Positions 44,110-54,506 of a DNA stretch of 64,000 bases are shown in pieces. How positions within the stretch are numbered: position 1 is the first letter of the stretch; each line of letters starts with the position of its first letter. Origin of the DNA: Acanthosepion pharaonis (Eukaryota > Mollusca > Cephalopoda > Sepiida > Sepiidae); NCBI GenBank assembly GCA_903632075.3, contig CAHIKZ030002090.1, positions 4,361,001 through 4,425,000 on the forward strand. The letters run 5' to 3'. Under the pieces are notes generated by a model, which was not told the origin of the DNA, did no database searches, and saw only the letters and a program-made list of their open reading frames with translations. Position numbers and translations under genes: made by a program.

Positions 44110-44350
44110 GAAAGTTATGAATCTTCTTCCCCATCCCCGGCTACGATTAAATTGCAGGACAGGTTGGGTTCTTTAGCCTTCAATGTCACATGGTCTAGGA
44201 GAAGGACAACTCTGAATTCAAAACCTGCGGAGGGGCATTTGGTGACCTTGTGGCACGTAGTGCAGCAGGTCTCTGTATTCGGCCCTTCAAAAAGTGTGGT
44301 TGGTTCTGCACAATGCATATGCGCATGTGTCTGGCTGTCGGTTCCTAGTT
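44110..44350 (+). mobile_element. SINE S6 body, plus orientation
   Basis: AAATTGCAGGACAGGTTGGG, CTTTAGCCTTCAATGTCAC, AACTCTGAATTCAAAACC, TTGGTGACCTTGTGGCACG, GGCCCTTCAAAAAGTGTGG, GCTGTCGGTTCCTAG. It is the same body as 31.74-31.97 kb. The two short antiparallel frames across it are not genes. Confidence 0.8.
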
Positions 44351-45285
44351 ACTGAGTTGCTTGACTCACATACTTCGATAAACGACGGGAGAGTCCAGCA
44401 TATACATATGTACTGAATTTTGGTTAAATAGAAAATCCTTTGAAAGGAATAAGCGTTTAATATGTCTAATTGTATCCAGGTCAAGAGCAGATAATTTTAA
44501 AAGGGACGACGTATCCCGCCTTAATGGTGTCAGTTGTGTATGGATCTGCAGATCCGCTGCAGTCTATTTCATTCTAAATATAACCATCTTGTTGTGGGGC
44601 AACTATTACCGAACTAGTCAAGCAAAACATTACTACTATGGGAAGTTCGACCGCCATATTTGATGGCTTCATGTCAGACTGGACGAAGCTTGCAAAATAC
44701 GCAGTGTAAAAAGCCTCTAAGCTAGTAGCCGTTAATATCCATTCGATTTTTCCACCATTTCACACATGTTAACGTGTACCTGAAGATGATAATTTTATTG
44801 AGCATCCGTTTAAAAGAAAAAGAAAATTCAACAGTCATATTAAGCTTTAAGTTTATGTGTTTTTTCGTTCTGTTTTTTTTTTCTTTTTAAACCGTCTATT
44901 GCACGTGGTATGGGATCTGTTTATTAAAATATCTTAGTTTTTTGTACTTATCCGTGTCGTTGTCACTGAGATCGTCCAAATAACCAAGTGAGGTTATTTC
45001 CACGCTCAGAATACAGAAAACGTAATGAATAAACAGACCTGACATAGTTTCAATTTGATAGTTATGGCCGCATCAAAATTATTAGGCGTAGATTTTTATC
45101 TAGCGACAATTAACAAGAATGATGTGACTGCTAAGTACATTTAGTTACTGATGGCCTGAAGCTATTTTGAAAAACGACAAACGGCTTCACTGTCACATCT
45201 TGTCCAACTGCCTAAAGCAACCATAAATTATTCATGGCGAACTTTATTCTAATATATAAATTCATCTCATATAACAAAACGAAAG

Positions 45286-45341
<56 letters not shown>

Positions 45342-46005
45342 AGGTAGCATATAGTCATTCAGACATGTTTCATTAAATAATATAGACATATTATGACATA
45401 ATATGCCTATATATAGACATAATAATTATGTCTATATATATTAAAATAAAGAGAAAGAACACTAAGATTTATAATCCGGCGTTCTTATTAATTATTTATA
45501 TTTTTAAAAAGCAGTGCTCAATACAATTCTGCAGAGCATAAATATTATAAATTTACTAATTTAAAAATAAGGTTTCATCACTACACAGGAATTATCATGT
45601 TTCAAATACAGAAACTAAAAACTTCAAATTTAATTATAGAACTAAATTAAAATCCCTAGTAATGTTTCATTTTTAAGCGAATTTTGGAATAACTTATTTT
45701 GAAATTTACTGAGTTTTATAAGCACATCCTTTTATAATATTAGTTTCTAAGGATACGGGGAAATTCAATCATTTTGACAAGGGGTGGTAGGGTATTCATT
45801 TTCACTGAAAATTATGTCTATTTATTTTCATAATAATCATTTCTAGGTTTCTAATCAAGTAAGAAAAATTCTTGGGCAAGATTAAAAACACCATGTCTAT
45901 AACTGATAAATTAAAATTTTTAAATAATTGTAACATTGCGGGTTCATACGTGTTTTCAATAACCATCATCACAACAATTATACTTGCAGTAATTTGGTCT
46001 TTGCA
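44351..46005. other. No gene; (TA)n at 45290-45338
   Basis: AT-rich unique-looking DNA with an inverted TATGTCTATATA cluster at 45390-45440. Confidence 0.5.
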
Positions 46006-46080
46006 ATACATCCCTGAGGATGATCTCTGATCGGTGGAGATCGAAAGTACTTGGGTTAACAAAAACTAAGACGCCTTCCT
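46006..46080 (+). repeat. CTGAGGA-hairpin-GAAA motif (retroelement end-like)
   Basis: CTGAGGA (46014-46020), T, perfect 6-bp stem GATCTC/GAGATC (46022-46027, 46037-46042), GAAAG, then TACTTGGG. A decayed relative (CCCTGAAGATGATCTC ... GAGTACTTGGG) follows a Penelope-like C-terminus at 62.79 kb, so this is probably the terminal repeat of such an element. Confidence 0.6.
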
Positions 46081-46184
46081 TGGTGAATTTCAACTTAACA
46101 TCAGAAAGCTGTTTAGAGAACTAGAAAAGATTATTATAAATACAGATATAATATGTCTATAATATTTAATGGAATTTATATCTG

Positions 46185-46198
46185 TGTGTATATATATA

Positions 46199-46258
<60 letters not shown>
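46185..46258. repeat. (TA)n(TG)n(TA)n microsatellite
   Basis: Compound tract abutting the mariner element. Confidence 0.95.
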
Positions 46259-46263
<5 letters not shown>

Positions 46264-47118
46264 ATGTATGATGCCACAATTGTCGTCTAAATTACGGAAA
46301 AATGAAAATATCACTAACACCTCATTTTAACAGATATATTTACCAAAAATAGAAATATCTTCAAATAGTAAATAATAAATTTATTTAATAAAATCGCCAT
46401 TGGCTTCAATCACGGCCTCCAGATGATTTCGGAATCTCCTGCAACTCTTCTAGACGGTGTCCTTGTTTAGGCTGGTAAATGTTGCCATAATTCCTGACTT
46501 CAGTTCATCATTTCTGTTACAAAGAGTTTTGTTGGTCTTTCGCCCCTTGTGGGTGTAGTAATCTGGGGAGTTAGGTGACTAGATGTAAGGGTTAATGCGG
46601 TTGCAGAAATTGCCTGATAGCCATGACAGGGTTCTCCTGCTTATATGGCATGGTGCAGCGTCCTGTTTTCTAACATAGAGTCTTTCAGCAGCCATCCTCT
46701 TGACCCAGGGCAATTCTACCTCCTCGAGGCACGATGTAGGCCTACGTGTTGAACATGGGACCCTCACCAACAAATCCTGGAATTCTTTTCTTATCAGAAC
46801 GATCAGAGAGAGTTTTCTGAGTTGCTGTATCTTCGTAATCACCATTAGACTCATCCAACTCTTTCCGAATCCTCTGCACTGTCCTCAGACTTACATCCAA
46901 ACACTCTGAAATGTTTGTATTTGTCGCGAATGCAAAGCCGTATAGTATGCCGTTTCCATTTTTTTTCTGTTGGAATGAATTGTGCCATAATGCTGTTTTT
47001 CTCACAGAAGGAGCTCAAATGTACTGTACTGTACTGTACCGTCAACAAATTCAAAAATGAACAACGCGCATGCGCAAAATTAAAACTTTAAAATGACGAC
47101 AATTTATCCATCGCATTA
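46259..47118 (-). pseudogene. Mariner-like element with both ends, internally deleted
   Basis: Ends: TGATGCCACAATTGTCGTCT (left) and, read on minus, TGCGATGGATAAATTGTCGTC (right), imperfect terminal inverted repeats next to TA tracts. Minus-strand frames give LDVSLRTVQRIRKELDES (helix-turn-helix region), VRKQDAAPCHISRRTLSWLS (second catalytic region, QQDxAPxHxS in relatives) and, near the end, a RFRNxLEAVIEANGD-like tail. About 860 bp against roughly 1.3 kb for intact elements, so the first catalytic region is mostly deleted. A GCGCATGCGCA palindrome and GTACTGTACTGTAC lie just inside the 5' end. Confidence 0.85.
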
Positions 47119-47124
47119 TATATA

Positions 47125-47171
47125 TAGAGAGAGAGAGAGAGAAAGAAAGAGAGAGTGAGATACAGTATCTA

Positions 47172-47231
<60 letters not shown>

Positions 47232-47260
47232 CGCTCTCGCGCGTGTGTGTGTGTGTGTGT
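47125..47260. repeat. (GA)n(TC)n(TA)n(GT)n microsatellite
   Basis: Compound tract flanking the mariner 5' end; it includes a facing GAGAGA/CTCTCT pair. Confidence 0.95.
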
Positions 47261-47539
47261 GCTGGATCAGAATCGTTCGTAGCGATTTTTTATTGTATTT
47301 CAAAAACAGTATTTATATCTTCGTAAATGGATTTATTTAACGACACATTTACCAATTTTTTTACACTACCTTTCCTTATTATTGAAGCAGCTTCATGATT
47401 CCATCCTCTGAGAACTTGCCATCTCTCTGGGTGATGGATTGTTCTAAGTAGATTTTACAGACTACCAGGGAACTGAAGTTGTTGTCTTTAAGATAATTTT
47501 GCCGGCATCGAAATAACTAATAATCTATTTAAAAGCAAA
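47261..47539. other. No recognisable feature
   Basis: AT-rich spacer. Confidence 0.5.
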
Positions 47540-48245
47540 TTCGATAGGTTCACCAAGATAAAACTAGAAGATGTTATCGAAAGTGATCTCCAATCATTTG
47601 TTAATTGGGGCAAGTAAATTTAACGCCTGCAAAACGAATCTGCTATATTTTAATAATCATAACAATTTTTGCCGGCCATCAGCATGACTAATGCTAACCT
47701 TCAGAAGAACAACTCATTGCGTCTTTTTCGTCTACTGACATGAAGTGGCGTGATTATATTGAATTAATTGCTAAGTGTGTAGCTAAAAAGGACGGTCCAC
47801 TTGTATTAATTGCTAAGTGTGTAGATAAAAAGGACGGTCCATTTGAATTAATTGCTAAATGTGTAGCTAAAAAGGACGGTCCACTTGAATTAATTACTCA
47901 GTGTGTGGCTACAAAGGACGGTCCACTTGAATTAATTGCTATGTGTGTAGCTAAAAAGGACCGTCCACACTGACATGACACTTTTTCTGGGTAGAATTTT
48001 GCCCATTTATAAATCTCTCATTCGACCATGCATTGAATATTACAGCCATAACTTGTCTCGTGACCCGTGTCTCGTGAGATTCTCGACAAAATTCAAAGAC
48101 GAGCCTGTAATTTTGTCGGTCCTGACCTGGCATCTCGGCTCCCCCAAACCCCTTATTCACTGCCGTGTCTTTTTTATAAATATTTTCATGACAGTTGTTC
48201 TCAGCGTCCTACCAGATTGGCAATTAGGTCCTATTTTTTACTGTT
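47540..48245 (+). pseudogene. LINE-A reverse-transcriptase C-terminal half containing a 42-bp array
   Basis: Frames give LEDVIESDLQSFVNWG, then MTNANLQKNNSLRLFRL, DMKWRDYIELIAKC, LPIYKSLIRPCIEYYSHNLS and LDKIQRRACNFVGPDLASRL, the ordered blocks of LINE-A. Frameshifts occur between blocks. The IExIAxxAARKVGSL block is expanded in tandem (next entry). The 3' UTR is cut off. Confidence 0.8.
47761..47970 (+). repeat. In-frame 42-bp tandem array inside LINE-A
   Basis: Five contiguous 42-bp units (47761, 47803, 47845, 47887, 47929) encode ELIAKCVAKKDGPL with small changes. Other LINE-A copies have one unit here. Array and flanks share the same open frame (47740-47973). Confidence 0.95.
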
Positions 48246-48892
48246 GAAATAGACAGATGTAAACAATAAATTCTATTCTATTTTTTTCTCGCACTTTTCG
48301 CAAATTGAACTCTATTTCAGTTTTTTTTTTTTTTTTGCAGCCCTGTCGCCAATAATCTTTTAAATGCAGCAACAATCACAATTGTTTGTCCTACTGGTCC
48401 GTGTTCTTTTATTCTCCTTTTTTCTCGATAAAATATTCAGATTCTCTTTCATACCCAATAACCCCCTGCATCTTACTGGCATCGTCGCTCTGCTCGGGGT
48501 GAAATAATAGTGCAAAGTGAGTTGTGTACGACGATTGCAGTAGAACAACCGACCAAAGTGTACTAATTTTTGGCGGGTCGGCAAAAATCTTGTGGTTTGA
48601 CCTTGTCCTGATAGAAAACGACGTCATTCCGATTGGTAAATTCCTAAAAGAATTGTTGCTTGTTGCCTTATTTTGGTCCATTTGGGAACAGTAATTGTCT
48701 GAATTCAACGTTTGATTTTGAGAAAGATTCTTGTAGCAGACAGTTCCCTTCCAATCCCATCACATACAAATCATCCGATTCTTCGGGTATAAATTGGCAT
48801 TTGAAATGGTCAATTATTTACGTTTTTACCAATACTTTTTCCATCCATATTGTTGTAAACACTTCATTTTAAATCGCCTGTGATAGTTCTTT
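48246..48892. other. No recognisable gene
   Basis: A 14-base T run followed by GCAG at 48326-48342 resembles a splice acceptor, but no coding frame follows in plus. A 99-codon minus-strand frame (48409-48708) shows no family. Confidence 0.35.
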
Positions 48893-49145
48893 TTTTAAAT
48901 AATTTCACCCCAAGCAAGGCAACAAAGCCACTAAAATGCAAAAGAATTAGCGAAAAAGAAACACGTTAATAAAGAGAGAGAACAATAAAAGTACAGTAAT
49001 TAAGAAGATAAAAGATAACGATTGAGATTTCATTTAAATTCTGGAAGATCAACGTTGACTGGAAAGCAAGAGGCAGGGAAAATGTTCGACCAACGAGAAG
49101 TGCGACAGATAGAACTACTAGCATAAATTAAAACGAAGATGGGCC
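48893..49145 (-). pseudogene. LINE-A 3' end and last codons
   Basis: On minus: FPVNVDLPEFK, a stop, NLNRY, then the 3' UTR ending TAGTGGCTTTGTTGCCTTGC and GGGGTGAAAT. Confidence 0.7.
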
Positions 49146-49169
49146 GTTTTGTTTTTTCGTTTATGTAGT

Positions 49170-49570
49170 GAATCACAAGTGGAAATAGGGCTCATTATGT
49201 ATTTTCTGTTAATTTGCGAGGCAACTAAAGACCATAGCCATTCACTTATCCAAATATTTTCAAATGCCTTAAACCGAGATATGCGAATTATCTCTGCGAT
49301 GCTTCATGTCATGTAACCTAAATTCTTTAAAATCAGCCTGTTGACTTAGTCATCATCAGCAATTGCAAGTCTAGGAAAGCGTTCTCGGTCTTCCACATAA
49401 ATATTTCCACTTCTAAACCGAACAAGCCATTTACGAACAGTACACTCAGCCATGGTACCATGTCCATAAACGGCACATATCATTTTTGCTGTTTATTATG
49501 TGTTTTTTTCTTTCCTGAAAAAGAACGAAGAGCCCGTAATGAGATTTGCAGGTGGGAAACACTAGAATCA
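49170..49570 (-). pseudogene. Mariner-like transposase N-terminal fragment
   Basis: Minus strand: KMICAVYGHGTMAECTVRKW, then LVRFRSGNIYVEDRERFPR and LAIADDD, a mariner DNA-binding region (xAVYGxxTxxxxTVRKWFxRFRSGN). After a frameshift the SIAEIIRIS-type second helix-turn-helix is recognisable. The catalytic part is absent. Confidence 0.8.
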
Positions 49571-49754
49571 AGCAGACGCGAAAGTTTAAATATCTGTGAA
49601 GCGTCTTGACACTGAAATCCGTAGACGTATTGGGATGGCCAAGGACGCATTCCAAAACCTGGGCAGATGTTGCGAGATAGAAGGATTTCTTTGGTAACAA
49701 AGAAATGAATACTGGGCTGTTAAGTGATATCTGTCATTCTTTACGGTAGCGAAT

Positions 49755-50150
49755 GTTGGAGGATTTCCTCAAAGATGAAGAAGAGACTCGGAGAGGTGGT
49801 TCTACAGAAGGATGCTAAGGATGTCATCGACCGAGCGTGTGAGCAACGATGAGGTCTTAGAGAGGTTGCAAACAAGGAGAAGGCTTATAATTAACATCAA
49901 GAAAAGGCTGCTGAAGTTTCTGGGACACATAATGAGGAAGAAGGGCCTGGAGAATCTGATACTCACGGGTCGAATAGAGACAAGGGAAAGCAGCGCGTGA
50001 CATACTTTGTGAGCTTGAGCCGGTGGATGACAGAATGTAGTCTGGGGAGGAAGCAAAGGGAAGGAACGTGTTGAGAGCTGCAAGGGATAGAGGGAGGTGG
50101 AGTGACATGATCGCCTACGTCCTGACAGGACATGTCACATAAAAAGAAGT
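49755..50150 (+). pseudogene. LINE-B polymerase C-terminus and tail (best copy)
   Basis: The plus frame (about 49812-50000) reads MLRMSSTERVSNDEVLERLQ, then RRRLIINIKKRLLKFLGHIM, RKKGLENLILTGRIETRESS and a stop. After a frameshift: RDRGRWSDMIAYVLTGHVT and a purine-rich tail. This is the C-terminal tail of an animal non-LTR polymerase and the template for the fragments elsewhere. Confidence 0.8.
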
Positions 50151-50539
50151 TCAAATAAACGTTCTGCCTGGATTTCTTTTTGTATGACTTTAATATAACT
50201 AATATTGTTAGATAGGACATCGGTGTCAACAGTTACTCATGTTCTTCCTATACGACACTTTATATAATATCAATGTAACTTTAATATAACTTTATATACC
50301 TATTGATATAATTTTACATAACTTTAATATACGTCGAACAAAGTAATCATTTCGTGGAGAAAATTATTTGAACAATAATAAGCGTACTGAAAAAAAAATA
50401 AGCACAATGCCGGAGGAAAATTTGAAGGAAAATAATTTAATCATTTGTGTTTGATACAAATGATTACATCGAAGGAAAAGATGAAAAAGGGAATTTCCAA
50501 ACGAAAGGTTAGAGAATATGATTTCAGAAAGAATGGGGT
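50151..50539. other. No recognisable feature
   Basis: AT-rich with repeated CTTTAATATAACTTTATATA words. Confidence 0.5.
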
Positions 50540-51430
50540 GGGGAGTAAATGAAAAGAGAGAACTTGTAAGAAAGAAGGAGCAAGAGAAATACAAAGGAAG
50601 AGAGAGAAAATAATAGAATGAGAGAGAAAGAGAGAGAGAGCACAAAATGTAGAAAGGTAAATGAAGAACGTGAAAGACAAAGAGGATGCGAGAGGGATCA
50701 TGGGAAATTTTGAGCACCAAAAAATAAATAAAAAGAAAGAGAATGAACAAGCAAGAAAAAGAAATAGGGAACGAAAAAAAAAACAAGTAAAAAGAGAGAA
50801 AGAAAAGTAAAAAGCAACAGCGGATGAGAGAGAGAGAGAGAGAAAGAGAGAGAATAAGCAAGACATATATAGATATAGAAAGAAAGATTAAAGAGGAATA
50901 GCAAGAGAAATAAATAAGAAGAGGGAAGAGAAAAAAGAGAATGATCATGGAATGGAGAGAATGAAGGAAAAAGCGAGAGGGTAAGAGAAAAAAGTGGACA
51001 AATGAATCGGAGGGAGCAATAGAAAGAAAGAAAGAAAGAAAGAAAGATCAAGACAGTGCGAGAGGAACCGAGAGAAGAAAATGAAAGAGAAAGAACCGGG
51101 AAAAGAGAGAGCAAGAAAAAGGAAAGAGATAGCAAGAGAGAGGAAAAAAGAAAGAGCAAGAAAGAGAATATGAGCTGGAGAGAACAAGAGAAAGAGAAAT
51201 CGCGGTAAAAGAGAGGAAGGGTAAAGAAAGAGCAAGAAAGAGAGAAAAAGACAGAGAGAAATAGAAATAGAAAGGGAGAAAGAAAGTGAGAGAGTAAATG
51301 AAAAAGAGAGGGAAAGAGATACTACGATCAAAAGAAAGAAATGGAAATGGCGACCAAGAGAAAGAAAGAGCGAGACGGAAAAAGCAACAGAAAAAGAGAA
51401 TGGGAGAAAGAGTTTAAAGAGTGAAAGATC
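50540..51430. repeat. Long purine-rich tract (about 890 bp)
   Basis: Overwhelmingly A and G on plus (GAGAGAAAGAAAGAGCAAG types). The minus strand gives several overlapping S/L/F-rich frames up to 194 codons long that mimic membrane proteins. They overlap in different frames and carry no motif. Confidence 0.9.
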
Positions 51431-51994
51431 GACGAAAGAAATAAACATGATTTGGTCGAACACGTGAAAAACATTTTGTACGGGAGATGATTATGTGCGT
51501 CACCCTTCTTTTCCCTGTCTTCACAAAAGCGAATATCGCAGACGTGTACGTTGGTATGTTTATTCAATTATTTATCTAGCAAAGGGTATATTCCATTTCC
51601 CGGAAGTACTTCTGAGGGAGTCCAGCGGTTACCGTATCGGTTGGAAGCGGCGGCAGAAAGATGGCTAGGGACGATCCATCTCTTCCACACCCCTATCCAA
51701 CATCATCGCAATCCTCGCTTGTAGGATTCTGCCAAAACAATAAAGATAATATATATCTTACATCATCCCTGTTTTTCATCATTTTTCTGTAATCTGCCAT
51801 CTTTCTTAACCTAGTTTTTTTCAATTCTGCTACCACTGAACCTTGCCATGGTTGACTATGGAAGTAACAGCCATTAGCGGTTATTGCCTGGGCCGGTTAG
51901 GGAGATATGTAAGAGATATTTTGCCAATTCATAACTCATATGTTTTTCGTTCTAAATCATTTTGCTAAACCGGTTTTGTTTTTGGTGTGTAGAA
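51431..51994. other. No recognisable gene
   Basis: 51590-51730 holds a slightly GC-richer segment (CCAGCGGTTACCGTATCGG) that may be a repeat fragment. Confidence 0.4.
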
Positions 51995-53170
51995 GTCAAG
52001 GCGTGTTACTATGGATTGTCTGAAAAGGTACTGACACAGCAGAGAAAAGGTGCCGGTATAACAGAGAAAAGGTACTGACACACAGAGAAGTGGTGCCGGT
52101 ACAGCAGAGAAAGGGTACTGACACAGCAGAGAAAAAGTGCCGGTACAACAGAGAAAAGGTACTGACACAGCAGAGAAAAAGTGCCGGTACAACAGAGAAA
52201 AGGTACTGAAACAGCTGAGAAAAGGTACTGACACAGCAGAGAACAGGTGCCGGTACAGCAGAGAAAAGGTACCGGTACAGCTGAAAAAAGGTACCGACAC
52301 AGGAGAGAAAAGGTACTGACACAGCTGAGAAAAGCTACTGACAAAGCTGTGAAAAGCTACTGACAAAGCTGTGAAAAGGTACTAACAAAGCTTAGAAAAG
52401 GTGCCGGTACAGCAGAGAAAAGGTACTGACACAGTTGAGAAAAGTTACTGACAGAGCTGAGAAAAGGTACTGACACAGCTGAGAAAAGGTGCCGGTACAG
52501 CAGAGAAAAGGTACTGACGCAGCTGAGAAAAGGTACTGACTCAGCTGAGAAAAAGGTACTAGCACAGCAAAGAAAAAGGTGCCGTTACAGCAGAGTAAAA
52601 GTACCGACACAGCTGAAAAAAAGGTACTGACACAGCTGAGAAAAGGTGCCAGTACAGCAGAGAAAAGGTACTGACGCAGCTGAGAAAAGGTACTGACACA
52701 GCTGAGAAAAGGTACTGACACAGCTGAGAAAAGGTACTGACACAGCAAAGAAAAGGTACTGACACAGCTGAGAAAAGGTACTGACACAGCAAAGAAAAGG
52801 TGCCGTTACAGCAGAGTAAAAGTACCGACACAGCTGAGAAAAGGTACTGACACAGCTGAGAAAAGGTGCCGGTACAGCAGAGAAAAGGTACTGACGCAGC
52901 TGAGAAAAGGTACTGACACAGCTGAGAAAAGGTACTGACACAGCTGAGAAAAGGTACTGACACAGCAAAGAAAAGGTACTGACACAGCTGAGAAAAGGTA
53001 CTGACACAGCAAAGAAAAGGTGCCGTTACAGCAGTAAAAGTACTGACACAGCTGAGAAAAGCTACTGACACAGCTGAGAAAAGGTGCCGGTACAGCAGAG
53101 AAAAGGTGCCGGTACAGCAGAGAAAAGCTACTGACACAGGAGAGAAAAGGTACCAACACTGCAGAGAAGC
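51995..53170. repeat. 22-bp satellite with 220-bp higher-order period
   Basis: Units GGTACTGACACAGCTGAGAA+AA and GGTGCCGGTACAGCAGAGAA+AA alternate in a pattern. Marker variants recur: GACGCAGC at 52673 and 52893; CAGCAAAGAAAAGGTGCCG at 52565, 52787 and 53007, i.e. ten units. The minus strand has no stop codon in the unit and 22 is not a multiple of three, so all three frames stay open and produce fake 100-190 codon proteins. Confidence 0.95.
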
Positions 53171-53545
53171 AGTACCGGTACAGGAAGGAAATGATACCAG
53201 TCCAGTGCAGAAAAAATACCTGTATGGCAGAAAAAATAAAGTGGTACGTCAGAGAAAAGGTTTAATTACGGTATAAAAAATTGAACAGGTACGTCGTCAC
53301 ACATAAGGTACCAGAACGGTAGAAAAAAGTACCAATACTACATGGAAAAGTTTCCGGTACAACAGTTTCCGGTTGAACAGAGGAAAGGTTGCTTATTATA
53401 TAGAAGAGGCACCAGTACTATAGAAAAAAAATGAACACTACAGCATTGAAAAGGTAGAGGTACAGAATAAAAAAAATGTATAAGTACAACAGAGAAAATA
53501 TACCTTCACAGCAGAGAAAAGATATCAAAACAGTACAGAAAAGGT
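53171..53545. repeat. Degenerate edge of the 22-bp satellite
   Basis: GGTACCAGAACGGTAGAAAAAA-type units with growing divergence. Two more relic units (ACAACAGAGAAAAGTTAC) lie at 57193-57236, on the far side of the GC-rich block. Confidence 0.8.
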
Positions 53546-54087
53546 ATTGGTATCTATATCTATAATTCTTAAAATGTGTGTGTGTATGTATGTGTGTGTG
53601 TGTGATCGGATGTTGTTGATGCGTTTCCACTGTTTTCATCCGATTACGATGAAATTTTTTTGTTTGATAGATAATTCTTCAATGCCGGTTTTGAGTCCAA
53701 ATTGGCTGGAAAAAATTTCAACCTTGAAGGTGAAAAATCGGGAAAAAATACTGACTTTTTACATTTTGCGCAAAATTCAAAGACAAAATTTAATGTTTGC
53801 AAAAAGCAGCGTACAATCGATTTTGATTGTTGAAATCTAACGCAAAAGATTATTAGAATTATATAAAAAAATATATTATAAAAAAAAAAATATCGTATAT
53901 TATTATTATGATGGTCCATGGAAGAGGTTCCTTCCTTGCAAGATTGAGAACGCAAAAATAGCCTTTTTCAGCGCCCGCACCATTCAAATTTTTAACGCCC
54001 TCTATTGAGGGTATATGCTTCAGTTGCACCCAATTGTTGTTACTAATATTGATTTTCGAATGGGCTGACTTTAAATTTAAACTGCTG
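53546..54087. other. No gene; (TG)n at 53574-53603
   Basis: The segment TTCATCCGATTACGATGAAAT, ATCGATTTTGATTGTTGAAATC, GAGGTTCCTTCCTTGC looks like part of a dispersed repeat, class unknown. Confidence 0.4.
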
Positions 54088-54385
54088 TGACGTCGTCCCC
54101 CGGTCGCAGCGCCAACTGTGATGTTCTATCCTGATCTACCACGGCGCCAGTTGTGACGTGGCCGTTCCAGGGCCCTATCCCGGTCACGACACCAGTTGTG
54201 ACGTCCCTAAACAGCACCAATTGTGACGTCATCGCCGCGGCGCCAGCTGTTCGCTCCTCGCTGCTCCGTCCGGGTGTCGCTGCTCCAAACGTGACGTTCG
54301 CCTGTCGCTTCAGTCGTGTTGTCTCGTACTGTGACGACCAACTGGCTTGCTATCGGTCGCGGCACCCAAATGTGACGTTCTAACC
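54088..54385. repeat. GC-rich degenerate repeat of CGCCAnnTGTGACGT
   Basis: Six to seven copies of a 25-50 bp pattern (GGCGCCAGTTGTGACGTGG, CGACACCAGTTGTGACGTCC, AGCACCAATTGTGACGTCA, CTGCTCCAAACGTGACGTTC, GGCACCCAAATGTGACGTTC). TGACGTCA/TGACGTC words are CRE-like. TGGCGCC-type words also resemble LTR-element primer-binding sites. Confidence 0.6.
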
Positions 54386-54506
54386 TTTTGGTGATTCGGG
54401 TGGGAATCTGGTTAGATTTGATATCAGCCTCGCCGTTCCCAACTCGCTTCCAATGCCTGGTTACCAAGGTAACTGCATTGATCTCCAGTCCGCCTACCCA
54501 CGCTGT
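54386..54506. other. Spacer between GC-rich repeat and duplication
   Basis: No recognised feature. Confidence 0.4.

Noticed and set aside
44115..44355. Two antiparallel short frames as genes
   Set aside because: They lie entirely within a SINE S6 body.
50364..51463. Overlapping minus-strand frames up to 194 codons that look like multi-pass membrane proteins
   Set aside because: They translate a purine-rich strand; S, L and F dominate, frames overlap each other in different registers, and there is no family motif.
51965..53159. Several cysteine-containing repeat proteins (FLSCVSTFSQL type) up to 192 codons
   Set aside because: A 22-bp unit without stops keeps all three minus frames open, so the proteins are frame artefacts of a satellite.
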